Notes under the pieces: generated by a model
Seen by the model: only the letters and a program-made list of their open reading frames with translations
Databases searched by the model: none
What the model was told of the DNA's origin: nothing
Shown: positions 6,409 through 13,123 of the stretch, in pieces
Layout: each line of letters begins with the position of its first letter
Position numbering within the stretch: the stretch's first letter is position 1
Translations under genes and position numbers: made by a program
Assembly: GCA_050182275.1 (NCBI GenBank)
Contig: JBFXCK010000021.1
Span: 1 to 16,672 of the forward strand
From: JBFXCK01 sp050182275
Lineage (GTDB): Bacteria > Pseudomonadota > Alphaproteobacteria > SHNJ01
DNA length: 16,672 nucleotides
Direction of reading: 5' to 3'

Positions 6409-8228
6409 TGTGCGGCATTATCGGCTACATCGGCCCCAAAAACGCCGCTCCGATTTTGATGGATGGCTTAAAACGCCTGGAATACCGGGGCTATGATTCG
6501 GCAGGCCTCGCCAATTTGGTGAATGGCAAAATTGAACGCCGCCGGGCCGAGGGCAAACTCATCAACCTTGAGCAAAAATTAAATCAGGAACCTTTGGCCG
6601 GCAATATCGGCATTGGCCATACGCGCTGGGCGACGCATGGCGTGCCGAATGAAACCAATGCCCATCCGCATGCAACCGAAAATGTGGCTGTGGCGCATAA
6701 CGGCATTATCGAAAATTTTCAGGAATTGCGCGAAGAATTGGAAAAAGCCGGCCATAAATTTTCAACCGAAACCGATACCGAAGTGATCGTGCATTTGCTG
6801 GATTATTATTTAAAACAAAAACTTTCCCCCGAGCAGGCTGTGGGCAAAATGCTGGGCCGCCTGCATGGCGCCTTTGCCCTGGCGATTATTTTTGCCGGCC
6901 ATGAAAATTTATTCGCCGCGCGGCGCGGCAGCCCGCTTGTTATCGGGCACGGCAATGGTGAAATGTTCATCGGCTCGGATGCCATTGCGCTTGGCCCCCT
7001 TACGCAAAAACTTGCCTATTTGGAAGAGGGCGATTGGGCGATGCTGGACGCCAAAGGCGTCAAAATTTTCGATGCCGCGAACAAACCCGTCAAACGCCCC
7101 GTCACCGACAGCCCCGTTGCCACCACCATGATGGGCAAGGGCGGCTTCCGCCATTATATGCTGAAGGAAATTTATGAGCAGGCGACAGTTTTGGGCGATG
7201 TGCTGCATGCGCATTTAAACCCGAACACGCGGCAAATTCATATTCCGGAATTTCCTTTTCATTTAAAAAATATCAAGCGTCTTTATATGATCGCCTGCGG
7301 CACTTCTTATCATGCCGCGATGGTGGCGCGTTATTGGCTGGAAGAAATCGCCAAAGTGCCGGTTGAAGTCGATATCGCCTCGGAATTCCGCTACCGCCGC
7401 GCAGTATTGGATAAAGACGGGCTTGGCATTTTCATTTCGCAAAGCGGCGAAACCGCCGATACGCTGGCCGCCCTTCGCCATGTCAAAGAATCGGGCCTTT
7501 CTACCCTTGCCATCGTCAATGTCGCCACCAGCACCATGGCGCGGGAAGCAACCGCGAAATTATTGACGCTGGCCGGCCCAGAAATCGGCGTTGCCTCGAC
7601 CAAAGCCTTCACCACGCAATTAATGGCGCTGGCTTGTTTTACCTTGGCCCTGGCGCGCGCGCGTGGAATTTTAAACGCGCAGGAAGAATCAAAATTAGCG
7701 GGCCTTCTAACCGAAATTCCAGAATTGGTCACCACCATTTTACAATTGGATAGCACGGTTGAAAAAATCGCCCGCGATATTTATGAAGCGCGCGATGTTT
7801 TATATATGGGCCGTAACACGCTTTACCCAATCGCTTTGGAAGGCGCGCTTAAATTAAAAGAAATCTCCTATATTCATGCCGAAGGCTATGCCGCCGGCGA
7901 ATTAAAACACGGGCCGATTGCCTTGATTGACGAGGAAGTGCCGATCATCTCCCTCCTTCCCACCCAATTGCTGCATGACAAAATGGCAAGCAATATTCAA
8001 GAAGTCGTCGCCCGCGGCGGCCGCGTGATTGCCATTGGCGATCAAGAAGCTTTGGATAAAGCGAAATTGAAAAACATCACTCCGCTTATCCTGCCCAAGG
8101 TTGACGCCTTTATCGCCCCCGTTCTTTACACTATTCCGGTGCAATTATTGGCCTATCACATCGCTGTCCTCAAAGGCACCGATGTGGATCAGCCGCGCAA
8201 TTTGGCGAAGAGCGTGACGGTAGAATAG
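6408..8228 (+). CDS. glmS: Glutamine--fructose-6-phosphate aminotransferase (isomerizing)
   Basis: GlmS converts fructose-6-phosphate and glutamine to glucosamine-6-phosphate and glutamate, the first committed step towards UDP-GlcNAc. The 606-residue protein begins MCGIIGYIG, with Cys2 the N-terminal nucleophile after Met removal. The glutaminase domain has HTRWATHG (71-78) and HNGIIEN (97-103). Two SIS isomerase domains follow, seen in ACGTSYHA near residue 296, SQSGETADT near 343 and the second SIS domain with EGALKLKEISYIHAEG. The C-terminal tail PRNLAKSVTVE is the conserved one that helps form the isomerase site and ammonia channel. The start overlaps the glmU stop by one base (TAATG), so it is an operon with glmU. 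No glmS ribozyme leader is present, as expected for a proteobacterium with an internal operon position. Its TAG stop directly abuts the folD stop codon on the other strand. Confidence 0.98.
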   Translation: MCGIIGYIGPKNAAPILMDGLKRLEYRGYDSAGLANLVNGKIERRRAEGKLINLEQKLNQEPLAGNIGIGHTRWATHGVPNETNAHPHATENVAVAHNGIIENFQELREELEKAGHKFSTETDTEVIVHLLDYYLKQKLSPEQAVGKMLGRLHGAFALAIIFAGHENLFAARRGSPLVIGHGNGEMFIGSDAIALGPLTQKLAYLEEGDWAMLDAKGVKIFDAANKPVKRPVTDSPVATTMMGKGGFRHYMLKEIYEQATVLGDVLHAHLNPNTRQIHIPEFPFHLKNIKRLYMIACGTSYHAAMVARYWLEEIAKVPVEVDIASEFRYRRAVLDKDGLGIFISQSGETADTLAALRHVKESGLSTLAIVNVATSTMAREATAKLLTLAGPEIGVASTKAFTTQLMALACFTLALARARGILNAQEESKLAGLLTEIPELVTTILQLDSTVEKIARDIYEARDVLYMGRNTLYPIALEGALKLKEISYIHAEGYAAGELKHGPIALIDEEVPIISLLPTQLLHDKMASNIQEVVARGGRVIAIGDQEALDKAKLKNITPLILPKVDAFIAPVLYTIPVQLLAYHIAVLKGTDVDQPRNLAKSVTVE

Positions 8229-9119
8229 TTAGAAATTAGCCGCGGTTTTTTGGGCAATTCCCCGGCGCATCCGGGCGGCCTTCACCGTATTTTGCAGCAA
8301 GCAAGCAATCGTCATTGGCCCAACACCGCCCGGCACGGGCGTGATGGCGCCGGCTACTTCCTTGACCTCATCAAAATTTACATCGCCGACAACTTTATTT
8401 TTGCCATTGACGCCTGGAATGCGGTTGATGCCGACATCAATCACGGTTGCGCCCTTCTTTATCCAATCGCCCCGCACCATTTGCGCCTTGCCAACGGCGG
8501 CCACCACAATATCGGCCTGGCGGCAAAGGGCTGGTAAATCCTTCGTTTTGGAATGGGCCATGGTAACGGTGCAATTTTCGCCCAATAACAGCATCGCCAT
8601 CGGTTTGCCAACAATATTCGAGCGGCCAATCACGATGGCGTTTTTGCCGGTTAAATCGCCCAATTGATCGCGCAATAGCAATAAACAGCCGTAAGGGGTG
8701 CAGGGATAAAGGGCATCCTGCCCCGTCATCATCTTGCCGACATTGAGCAAATGAAAACCGTCAACATCTTTGGCGGGGTCGATGGCGGCTAGAACTTTTT
8801 TCTCGTCAATTTGGGGGGGCAAAGGCAATTGCACCAAAATTCCGTCCACATCATCATTGGCGTTTAAACCGGCGATTAATTTTAACAAATCGGCCTCAGG
8901 CGTTGCGGCTGGCAATACATGCTGAAAAGACTTCATGCCCAATTCAATGGTTTGCTTGGCTTTGTTTTTCACATAAAGCTGGCTGGCGGGATTATCGCCG
9001 ACCAGCACCACCGCAAGGCCGGGCTGAATGCCTTGCTTTAAAAGGGCCGCGATATCGTTCAATAAAGACTCTTGCAGTTTTTCGGCGAAAGCCTTGCCGT
9101 CGATAATTTTCGCGCTCAT
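8229..9119 (-). CDS. folD: Bifunctional methylene-THF dehydrogenase / methenyl-THF cyclohydrolase
   Basis: FolD interconverts 5,10-methylene-THF and 10-formyl-THF using NADP, feeding purine and formyl-Met-tRNA synthesis in the cytoplasm. The 296-residue protein has the catalytic YVKNKAK segment (49-55, Tyr49 with the following lysines), the DGILVQLPLP substrate loop, KDVDGFH, PCTPYG, the NADP-binding GRSNIVGKPMAMLL, and the C-terminal signature ITPVPGGVGPMT. Length and order are normal. The ATG at 9119 overlaps the yggT stop by one base (TAATG), suggesting translational coupling. The 3' end abuts glmS with no spacer and no terminator hairpin, so convergent transcripts from glmS and folD probably overlap. 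Confidence 0.97.
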   Translation of the reverse strand: MSAKIIDGKAFAEKLQESLLNDIAALLKQGIQPGLAVVLVGDNPASQLYVKNKAKQTIELGMKSFQHVLPAATPEADLLKLIAGLNANDDVDGILVQLPLPPQIDEKKVLAAIDPAKDVDGFHLLNVGKMMTGQDALYPCTPYGCLLLLRDQLGDLTGKNAIVIGRSNIVGKPMAMLLLGENCTVTMAHSKTKDLPALCRQADIVVAAVGKAQMVRGDWIKKGATVIDVGINRIPGVNGKNKVVGDVNFDEVKEVAGAITPVPGGVGPMTIACLLQNTVKAARMRRGIAQKTAANF

Positions 9120-9400
9120 TAGAAATAAAACCAGTGAATAATGGCCATTTGAATAAACTTAATAATCAATAAAAGCGCCAAGGGCGTTAAATCAACCCCG
9201 CCGATGATAGGAATGTAGCGGCGCATGGGGCGCAAAACAGGTTCGGTTACGCTTTGGAAAAAATAATTGATCCGGCTCACCACTTGATTGCGCAAATTCA
9301 GAATTTGGAAATTGATCAGCCAGCTTAAAATCACCGAGATCAGCACCACCCAAAAGGCAATGTCAAGAATGGTTAAAAGTAACCATAAAATGGGATTCAT
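9119..9400 (-). CDS. YggT-family integral membrane protein
   Basis: A 93-residue membrane protein of the YggT family (DUF-type, found in bacteria and plastids). It has two predicted membrane spans: about 4-28 (ILWLLLTILDIAFWVVLISV) and about 70-90 (PLALLLIIKFIQMAIIHW). Between them is the conserved loop RINYFFQSVTEPVLRPMRRY followed by IPIIGGVDLTPL, which carries the family's EP..RP.R and G..DLTP motifs. In some bacteria YggT is linked to osmotic tolerance or cell-division and envelope roles; a precise function is not known. I chose the start at 9400 over a longer frame from 9445 because a strong GAGGAGA ribosome site lies 7 bases upstream of it. The extra 15 residues would precede the first membrane span and include that ribosome site. 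It is coupled to folD downstream. Confidence 0.88.
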   Translation of the reverse strand: MNPILWLLLTILDIAFWVVLISVILSWLINFQILNLRNQVVSRINYFFQSVTEPVLRPMRRYIPIIGGVDLTPLALLLIIKFIQMAIIHWFYF

Positions 9401-9406
9401 CGGAGA

Positions 9407-9413
9407 TCTCCTC
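9407..9413 (-). promoter_or_regulatory. Strong ribosome binding site fixing the yggT start
   Basis: On the minus strand GAGGAGA lies 6-7 bases before the ATG at 9400. It is one of the best Shine-Dalgarno matches in the window and decides against the upstream in-frame start at 9445. Confidence 0.8.
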
Positions 9414-9495
9414 GAGGCAAAATAAAATGAAAACGGTAAGGGCAACCTAGCGGTTTTGCAGGCTCAACGCAAGATAGCGATCTGTATGAGAAGAT

Positions 9496-9571
9496 TGGTG
9501 GAGCCGAGGAGAGTCGAACTCCCGACCTCTACAATGCGAATGTAGCGCTCTCCCAACTGAGCTACGGCCCC
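9496..9571 (-). tRNA. tRNA-Ala, anticodon CGC
   Basis: Read on the minus strand this 76-base gene folds as a standard cloverleaf. The acceptor stem pairs GGGGCCG with CGGCTCC and contains the G3:U70 pair, the main alanine identity element. The D-arm reads GTAGCTCAGTTGGGAGAGC. The anticodon stem-loop is CTACA-TTCGCAT-TGTAG, giving anticodon CGC, which reads codon GCG. The T-arm holds GTTCGAC, and the 3' CCA is encoded. It sits alone between the ccm operon and yggT. GCG is a common alanine codon in the neighbouring genes, so the isoacceptor fits their usage. Confidence 0.97.
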
Positions 9572-9581
9572 AACGCGGGGA

Positions 9582-9610
9582 AATATGGCTAAATCCGGCT
9601 TTAACGTCAA
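9582..9610 (-). promoter_or_regulatory. Candidate promoter of tRNA-Ala
   Basis: On the minus strand TTGACG (-35, 9605-9610) and CATATT (-10, 9582-9587) are 17 bases apart. The -10 ends 10 bases before the tRNA 5' end at 9571, the expected geometry for a short tRNA leader. It begins 10 bases after the ccmH stop, so the tRNA need not depend on ccm transcription. Confidence 0.6.
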
Positions 9611-9619
9611 GATAGGTGG

Positions 9620-9994
9620 TTACTTAACTAGTCTTCGCCATACAATGGCTCCGCCCGCCGCCAATAGCAATAAGGGCGCTAGCCATAATAACAAGGTTGA
9701 AGTTTTTAAAGGCGGTTTCATTAATATGAAATCACCATAGCGTGTGACTAAATAATTTTTGATTTCCGTCTCGCTTTTACCCGCCATTAATTGGTCGCGG
9801 ATGGATTGGCGCATGTCTTGGGCGAGGGAGGCGGGCGAGGCGTCAAGCGATTCGCCCTGGCATACCACGCAGCGCAATTCTTGAAATAATTGGTGAGCGC
9901 GCGCCTCTAGGGCCGGATCGGTTAAGGGTTTCTCCAGCGCAACCGCGGAGTTCGCAAAAAACATAAACACAAAAAAGAAAAAAATCTTTTTCAT
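9620..9994 (-). CDS. ccmH: Cytochrome c maturation protein CcmH (CycL)
   Basis: A 124-residue periplasm-facing thiol-redox protein of System I cytochrome c maturation. It has a signal peptide or N-terminal anchor (residues 1-19, very Phe-rich), then the CcmH domain with LRCVVCQGESL (redox cysteines Cys42 and Cys45) and the family pattern SxASLAQDMR. A C-terminal membrane anchor follows (about 101-119, LLLWLAPLLLLAAGGAIVW). It holds the apocytochrome CXXCH thiols reduced and works with CcmG and the heme lyase CcmF. It matches the short alphaproteobacterial/CycL form without the C-terminal TPR (CcmI-like) domain found in E. coli CcmH. The start overlaps the ccmG stop by four bases (ATGA). It is the last gene of the ccm operon; no ccmI follows, as the next gene is tRNA-Ala. 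Confidence 0.93.
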   Translation of the reverse strand: MKKIFFFFVFMFFANSAVALEKPLTDPALEARAHQLFQELRCVVCQGESLDASPASLAQDMRQSIRDQLMAGKSETEIKNYLVTRYGDFILMKPPLKTSTLLLWLAPLLLLAAGGAIVWRRLVK

Positions 9995-10461
9995 TCTTTG
10001 ATGAGAGAGAGAATTTTGTCTCTTTCCTCTTTTTGAATCGGGCCTTGAAAATGATAGCGCACCACGCCAATCGGATCGATCAGGAAAGTTTCAGGAATCC
10101 CGCTAACGCCCAAGATAATAGCGGCTTTGCCATTGTCGGGCGCGATTTCCTGATAAGGGCTGCCTTCTTTTTCCAGCCAGGCGGCAATAGAATCGGGCCT
10201 ATCTTTATAAACCATGCCAATCATTTTTAAATCTTTTTGCTTGGATAATTCCATTAAATAAGGATGCTCGATATGGCAGGGCGCGCACCAGGAAGCGAAA
10301 AAATTAAGCAAAATAAACTTCCCGCCAATTTTTAAAGGCATTTCCGGCGGTAACTTTTTACCAACCCAGGGTGAAGCGGGTTGATAAGGCGTCGCCTTTA
10401 TTAAGGCGAAGGCCAGGCCCGCCAATAAAACCGCCGCCAATAATAAAGGCAAAATACGCAT
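9991..10461 (-). CDS. ccmG: Thiol:disulfide interchange protein CcmG/DsbE
   Basis: A 156-residue membrane-anchored thioredoxin-fold protein. It has an N-terminal signal anchor (about 3-21), then LNFFASWCAPCHIEHP with redox Cys59 and Cys62, and the cis-proline loop GIPETFLID. It reduces the apocytochrome disulfide in the periplasm, drawing electrons from a DsbD/CcdA-type membrane protein, and passes thiols on with CcmH. It is a little shorter than the usual 175-185 residues; the segment before the active site (SPWVGKKLPPEMPLKIGGKF) is condensed, but the fold should be complete. Its ATG at 10461 overlaps the ccmE stop by one base (TAATG), and its own stop overlaps ccmH by four. This leaves no room for ccmF, which is often found between ccmE and ccmG. 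Confidence 0.93.
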   Translation of the reverse strand: MRILPLLLAAVLLAGLAFALIKATPYQPASPWVGKKLPPEMPLKIGGKFILLNFFASWCAPCHIEHPYLMELSKQKDLKMIGMVYKDRPDSIAAWLEKEGSPYQEIAPDNGKAAIILGVSGIPETFLIDPIGVVRYHFQGPIQKEERDKILSLIKE

Positions 10462-10895
10462 TACTCTTGCCCTTTCCAGCGCCCGCTTTTCTTTAAGCTT
10501 TCCGCGACTTCGGGCGGCATATAATTTTCATCATGTTTGGCCAGGATTTGGCTGGCGATAAAAACCCCCTCCCCGTTCAATTTGCCAAGCGCCACCACGC
10601 CCTGGCCTTCGCGGAATAAATCGGGAAGAAGGCCGTCATACCTTACTTTCAATTCGCCGCTTAAATCGGTCACGACAAAATTCACTTGCGTGCCGGATTT
10701 TTCGACCGAGCCTTCCTTTACCAACCCGCCAATGCGGAAAGATTTGTCTTGCGGAATAGGATATTCGCTTAATTGGCTGGGCGTGCGGAAAAACAGCATA
10801 TGTTCCTGCATCGCATAAAGCGCCATGGCGGCGGCAATCGCCAATACCAGGCCGATCATGCTGCCCCATAAAAGCCTGCGGTGCTTAGGCTTCAT
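10461..10895 (-). CDS. ccmE: Heme chaperone CcmE
   Basis: A 144-residue periplasmic heme chaperone anchored by one N-terminal membrane span (about 8-29). It binds heme covalently through His121 in the signature AKHDENYMPPEV (119-130), with Tyr125 as axial ligand, and ferries heme from CcmCD and CcmAB to the heme lyase. The beta-barrel OB-fold core includes FRIGGLVKEGSV and VNFVVTD. I place the start at 10895, since MKPKHRRLLWG is the usual CcmE N terminus. ATG 10898 is adjacent and equally possible; a start at 10934 would run through ccmD and is unlikely. The start lies inside the 3' end of ccmD, so the two are coupled. Its stop overlaps ccmG by one base. Confidence 0.94.
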   Translation of the reverse strand: MKPKHRRLLWGSMIGLVLAIAAAMALYAMQEHMLFFRTPSQLSEYPIPQDKSFRIGGLVKEGSVEKSGTQVNFVVTDLSGELKVRYDGLLPDLFREGQGVVALGKLNGEGVFIASQILAKHDENYMPPEVAESLKKSGRWKGQE

Positions 10896-10998
10896 CATTG
10901 CCCAAATCGCCACGATAACGGGAATAGAAAACAAATAAGGCGATCAACGTAACCGTGACCAACCCATAAGCGGCGTTTATGTAAAATGAATAATTCAC
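10885..10998 (-). CDS. ccmD: Small heme-exporter protein CcmD
   Basis: A 37-codon gene, easily missed because of its size. It starts with GTG at 10998, overlapping the ccmC TGA stop (GTGA), and ends at TAA (10885-10887), overlapping the ccmE start. The product has the CcmD pattern: an aromatic start with INAAYGLV, one membrane span (VTVTLIALFVFY) and a basic exit (SRYRGDLG). CcmD bridges CcmC and CcmE and is needed to release holo-CcmE from the CcmABCD complex. It is shorter than the usual 50-70 residues, mainly at the C terminus. Position and topology make the call strong. Confidence 0.87.
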   Translation of the reverse strand: MNYSFYINAAYGLVTVTLIALFVFYSRYRGDLGNDEA

Positions 10999-11723
10999 GA
11001 TTCCAGCTTCCATAATTGCTGCTGGCGCAGGCGCATTTTTTTACGCGCCGCCATTTTCCCGGCGATCGCCAACAGCCAAATCGAGATAAAGTAAAATAAA
11101 AAGCCAGCGCCCATCATTAAAAGCGGCCCAAACATGGCGGGATCGATGTGAATGCCCTTAAAAGGATTAATGCTGGCCGGCTGATGCAGCGTATTCCACC
11201 ATTCAACCGAAAATTTGATAACGGGAATATTGATAAAACCGATCAAAGCCAATATGGCCGCTGCCCTCGAACCGCGTTCTTCTTGGTTAAAAGAATTAAG
11301 AAGCGCGATATAGCCCAAATACAAAAACAGCAAAATCAGCACCGAGGTTAATCTTGCATCCCACACCCAGGCCGTCCCCCACATCGGCTTGCCCCAAATC
11401 ATGCCGGTGATTAAAGTGAGCGCGGTAAAGCAGGCGCCAATTGGCGCTGCGCTTTCGGCGGCAATAGCCGCCAGCGGATGGCGGTAAATCAAATACAGGG
11501 CGCTTAAAGCGCCTATTAAGCTATAAATCCCCATCGCCAGCCAGGCTGAGGGCACATGCACATACATAATGCGCACCGCCTCGCCCTGCTGATAATCGGG
11601 GGGAGCCACCATCAAGGCGCTATAAAAACCCGCCCCTAATAAAATAAAGGCCAGCGCCGTTATATAAGGCCAAACGGCCTTGCTGAATTTAGAAAAACGG
11701 GTGGGGTTGGCGAAATAATGCAT
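10995..11723 (-). CDS. ccmC: Heme exporter / heme-handling protein CcmC
   Basis: A 242-residue, six-span inner-membrane protein that attaches heme to CcmE on the periplasmic side. It contains the heme-binding WWD motif (WGKPMWGTAWVWDARLT, 110-126) and the two axial histidines: His56 in YVHVPSAW and His180 in WWNTLHQPASI. I chose the ATG at 11723, with an AAGG ribosome site about 8 bases upstream. The same frame is open to 12101, but that extension reads through ccmB in another frame and carries no family signal. It lies 14 bases after the ccmB stop, and its own TGA overlaps the ccmD GTG. The C terminus is basic (ARKKMRLRQQQ). Confidence 0.95.
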   Translation of the reverse strand: MHYFANPTRFSKFSKAVWPYITALAFILLGAGFYSALMVAPPDYQQGEAVRIMYVHVPSAWLAMGIYSLIGALSALYLIYRHPLAAIAAESAAPIGACFTALTLITGMIWGKPMWGTAWVWDARLTSVLILLFLYLGYIALLNSFNQEERGSRAAAILALIGFINIPVIKFSVEWWNTLHQPASINPFKGIHIDPAMFGPLLMMGAGFLFYFISIWLLAIAGKMAARKKMRLRQQQLWKLES

Positions 11724-11737
11724 AAGCACCTTATAGA

Positions 11738-12388
11738 TTATTGCAAAGTAAAGCGCAAAACCCCCGCGGTTAAAAACGGAGACAGCGTCACGCTTGCCAA
11801 GCAAAAGGCCGCCGTTAATAAAAGCGGACCTGTAACAGGCAAGCCTTGGCCTAACGCCTCGAGAATGCCCAAAGAAAAAATCAAAATAGGCAATAATAGC
11901 GGCAATAATAAAATAAATAACAAATAATGCGCTCCTTTTAAGCCCAGGGTCAGGGATGACAATAAGGCGCCCCAAAAGACAATCGCCAAAGCCGCCAGCC
12001 CCATCACCCCCAAAAGCGGCCAGAACCAGGATAAGGGCTGCTGCATAACCATCAATGCAGGGGCTAAGGCAATAGCCAAACTGCCGGCCAGCGCCAGCCA
12101 AAAGGCAAAAACCCGGATGGCGATGCGACAGGCGAACCCGCGCTCATCCAACAGCATTAAATCCAAACTGCCATCTTCCCAATCACTGGTGAATAAACGA
12201 TCCATCGATAATAGGCTTGCCAAAATGGCAATCACATAAATAAAAGCGATGCCATGCGCCGCTAAAACATCAACCGGCAAAAACCAGGATAATAAAAACA
12301 AGCTCAGCAATAAAAATCCTAAAAGCTGCAGCCATTCGCCGGTCTGGCGCAAATTTTGGCGCAATTCTAGGGAAAGTAAGCTCATCAT
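11738..12388 (-). CDS. ccmB: Heme exporter membrane subunit CcmB
   Basis: A 216-residue protein with six predicted membrane spans, the permease of the CcmAB ABC transporter. The cytoplasmic loop FTSDWEDGSLDLMLL is the CcmB signature coupling to the ATPase; LARDRLF-type residues precede it as SMDRLF. CcmAB uses ATP to help release heme-loaded CcmE from CcmCD. The start at 12388 overlaps the ccmA stop by four bases (ATGA); a second ATG at 12385 is an alternative. The length is normal for CcmB (about 220). Leu-rich composition is as expected for the family. Confidence 0.93.
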   Translation of the reverse strand: MMSLLSLELRQNLRQTGEWLQLLGFLLLSLFLLSWFLPVDVLAAHGIAFIYVIAILASLLSMDRLFTSDWEDGSLDLMLLDERGFACRIAIRVFAFWLALAGSLAIALAPALMVMQQPLSWFWPLLGVMGLAALAIVFWGALLSSLTLGLKGAHYLLFILLLPLLLPILIFSLGILEALGQGLPVTGPLLLTAAFCLASVTLSPFLTAGVLRFTLQ

Positions 12389-13002
12389 GCCATCACCCAG
12401 CTTTTAAGATTGGGCAATTCGACCGCTTGATGGCTGGCGATAATGGCAATTGCTCCCTTAGCTAGTTTTTCTTCCAAGACTTGCCGGAAAAATTTTTGCC
12501 CTGCCTCATCCAAATGCGTTAAAGGTTCATCCAATAAATACAGCGCCGCCGCTTTGGCTAGACAACGCGTTAAAGCAACCCGCCTTCTTTGCCCCGCCGA
12601 TATTTCGCCCCCCCAAAAGGATAGGAGAGGAGTGATATTGAAACGCGCCACCAGCGGATGATCTAAATTCACCCCCCAACTCTTTAGATTTTCCGCCACC
12701 GTTAGATTTGCTTTCACCGCATCGGCCTGCCCCAACCAAGACAAAGAAGCACGGTATACTTCCCGCTGCTTCGCAATGTCTTGTTCTTGCCATAGGATAT
12801 TTCCGGCTGCCGGCGCTTTGAGCGTTGCCAGGACGCGCAATAAAGTGGTCTTCCCACTGCCATTGGCGCCTTGCAACCAAAGCGTCTGGCCAGCCACCAA
12901 TTTCCATGAGATCGGCCCGGCTTGAAAACGCCAGCCATGGCCGATTATCAATTCGGCAACACTCAAGTGAGGAGCTAAAGGCACAAGTCCTTGATTTGTC
13001 AT
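12385..13002 (-). CDS. ccmA: Heme exporter ATP-binding subunit CcmA
   Basis: A 205-residue ABC ATPase. Motifs: Walker A GANGSGKT (45-52), Q-loop at Gln92, signature SAGQR (135-139, the CcmA variant of LSGGQ), Walker B LYLLDEP (154-160), D-loop at about 162-165 and the switch His191 in ASHQ. It powers CcmB in the CcmABCDE complex. The ATG at 13002 is the first gene start of the ccm operon. It is divergent from acnA across a 121-base gap, an arrangement known from other alphaproteobacteria. The N-terminal 15 residues before AELIIGHG are longer than in some relatives, and no strong ribosome site is seen, so a slightly later start cannot be excluded. Confidence 0.94.
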   Translation of the reverse strand: MTNQGLVPLAPHLSVAELIIGHGWRFQAGPISWKLVAGQTLWLQGANGSGKTTLLRVLATLKAPAAGNILWQEQDIAKQREVYRASLSWLGQADAVKANLTVAENLKSWGVNLDHPLVARFNITPLLSFWGGEISAGQRRRVALTRCLAKAAALYLLDEPLTHLDEAGQKFFRQVLEEKLAKGAIAIIASHQAVELPNLKSWVMA

Positions 13003-13123
13003 TCAGATTTCTTAGCAATACTGGACACGGGAAGAGAATTCTTTACTCTTTATAAACAATTACCGCCCACCATATCTAGATCTATATTTATTGTAAGCTT
13101 TTCCCGCCAAACGGAGTTTTCTC
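13003..13123. promoter_or_regulatory. Divergent promoter region between ccmA and acnA
   Basis: This 121-base A+T-rich gap must serve both genes. For acnA the best pair is TTACCG (13060-13065) and TATATT (13083-13088) with a 17-base spacer; the -10 matches 5 of 6, the -35 only 3 of 6. On the minus strand no clear pair stands out for ccmA. GGAG at 13113-13116 is a good ribosome site for acnA, 7 bases before its ATG. Confidence 0.45.

Noticed and set aside
9401..9445. Longer yggT start at 9445
   Set aside because: The strong Shine-Dalgarno site at 9407-9413 would lie inside the coding region; the ATG at 9400 fits the family.
10896..10934. Longer ccmE start at 10934
   Set aside because: It would overlap most of the ccmD 3' half, and the conserved CcmE N terminus begins at the Met at 10895 or 10898.
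11724..12101. N-terminal extension of the ccmC frame to a 368-residue protein
   Set aside because: It lies inside ccmB in another frame, carries no family signal, and the internal ATG at 11723 has a good ribosome site and a normal CcmC N terminus.
12527..13018. A 163-codon minus-strand frame overlapping ccmA
   Set aside because: It is a different frame of ccmA, whose ABC motifs are all in the other frame; no domain is recognisable.
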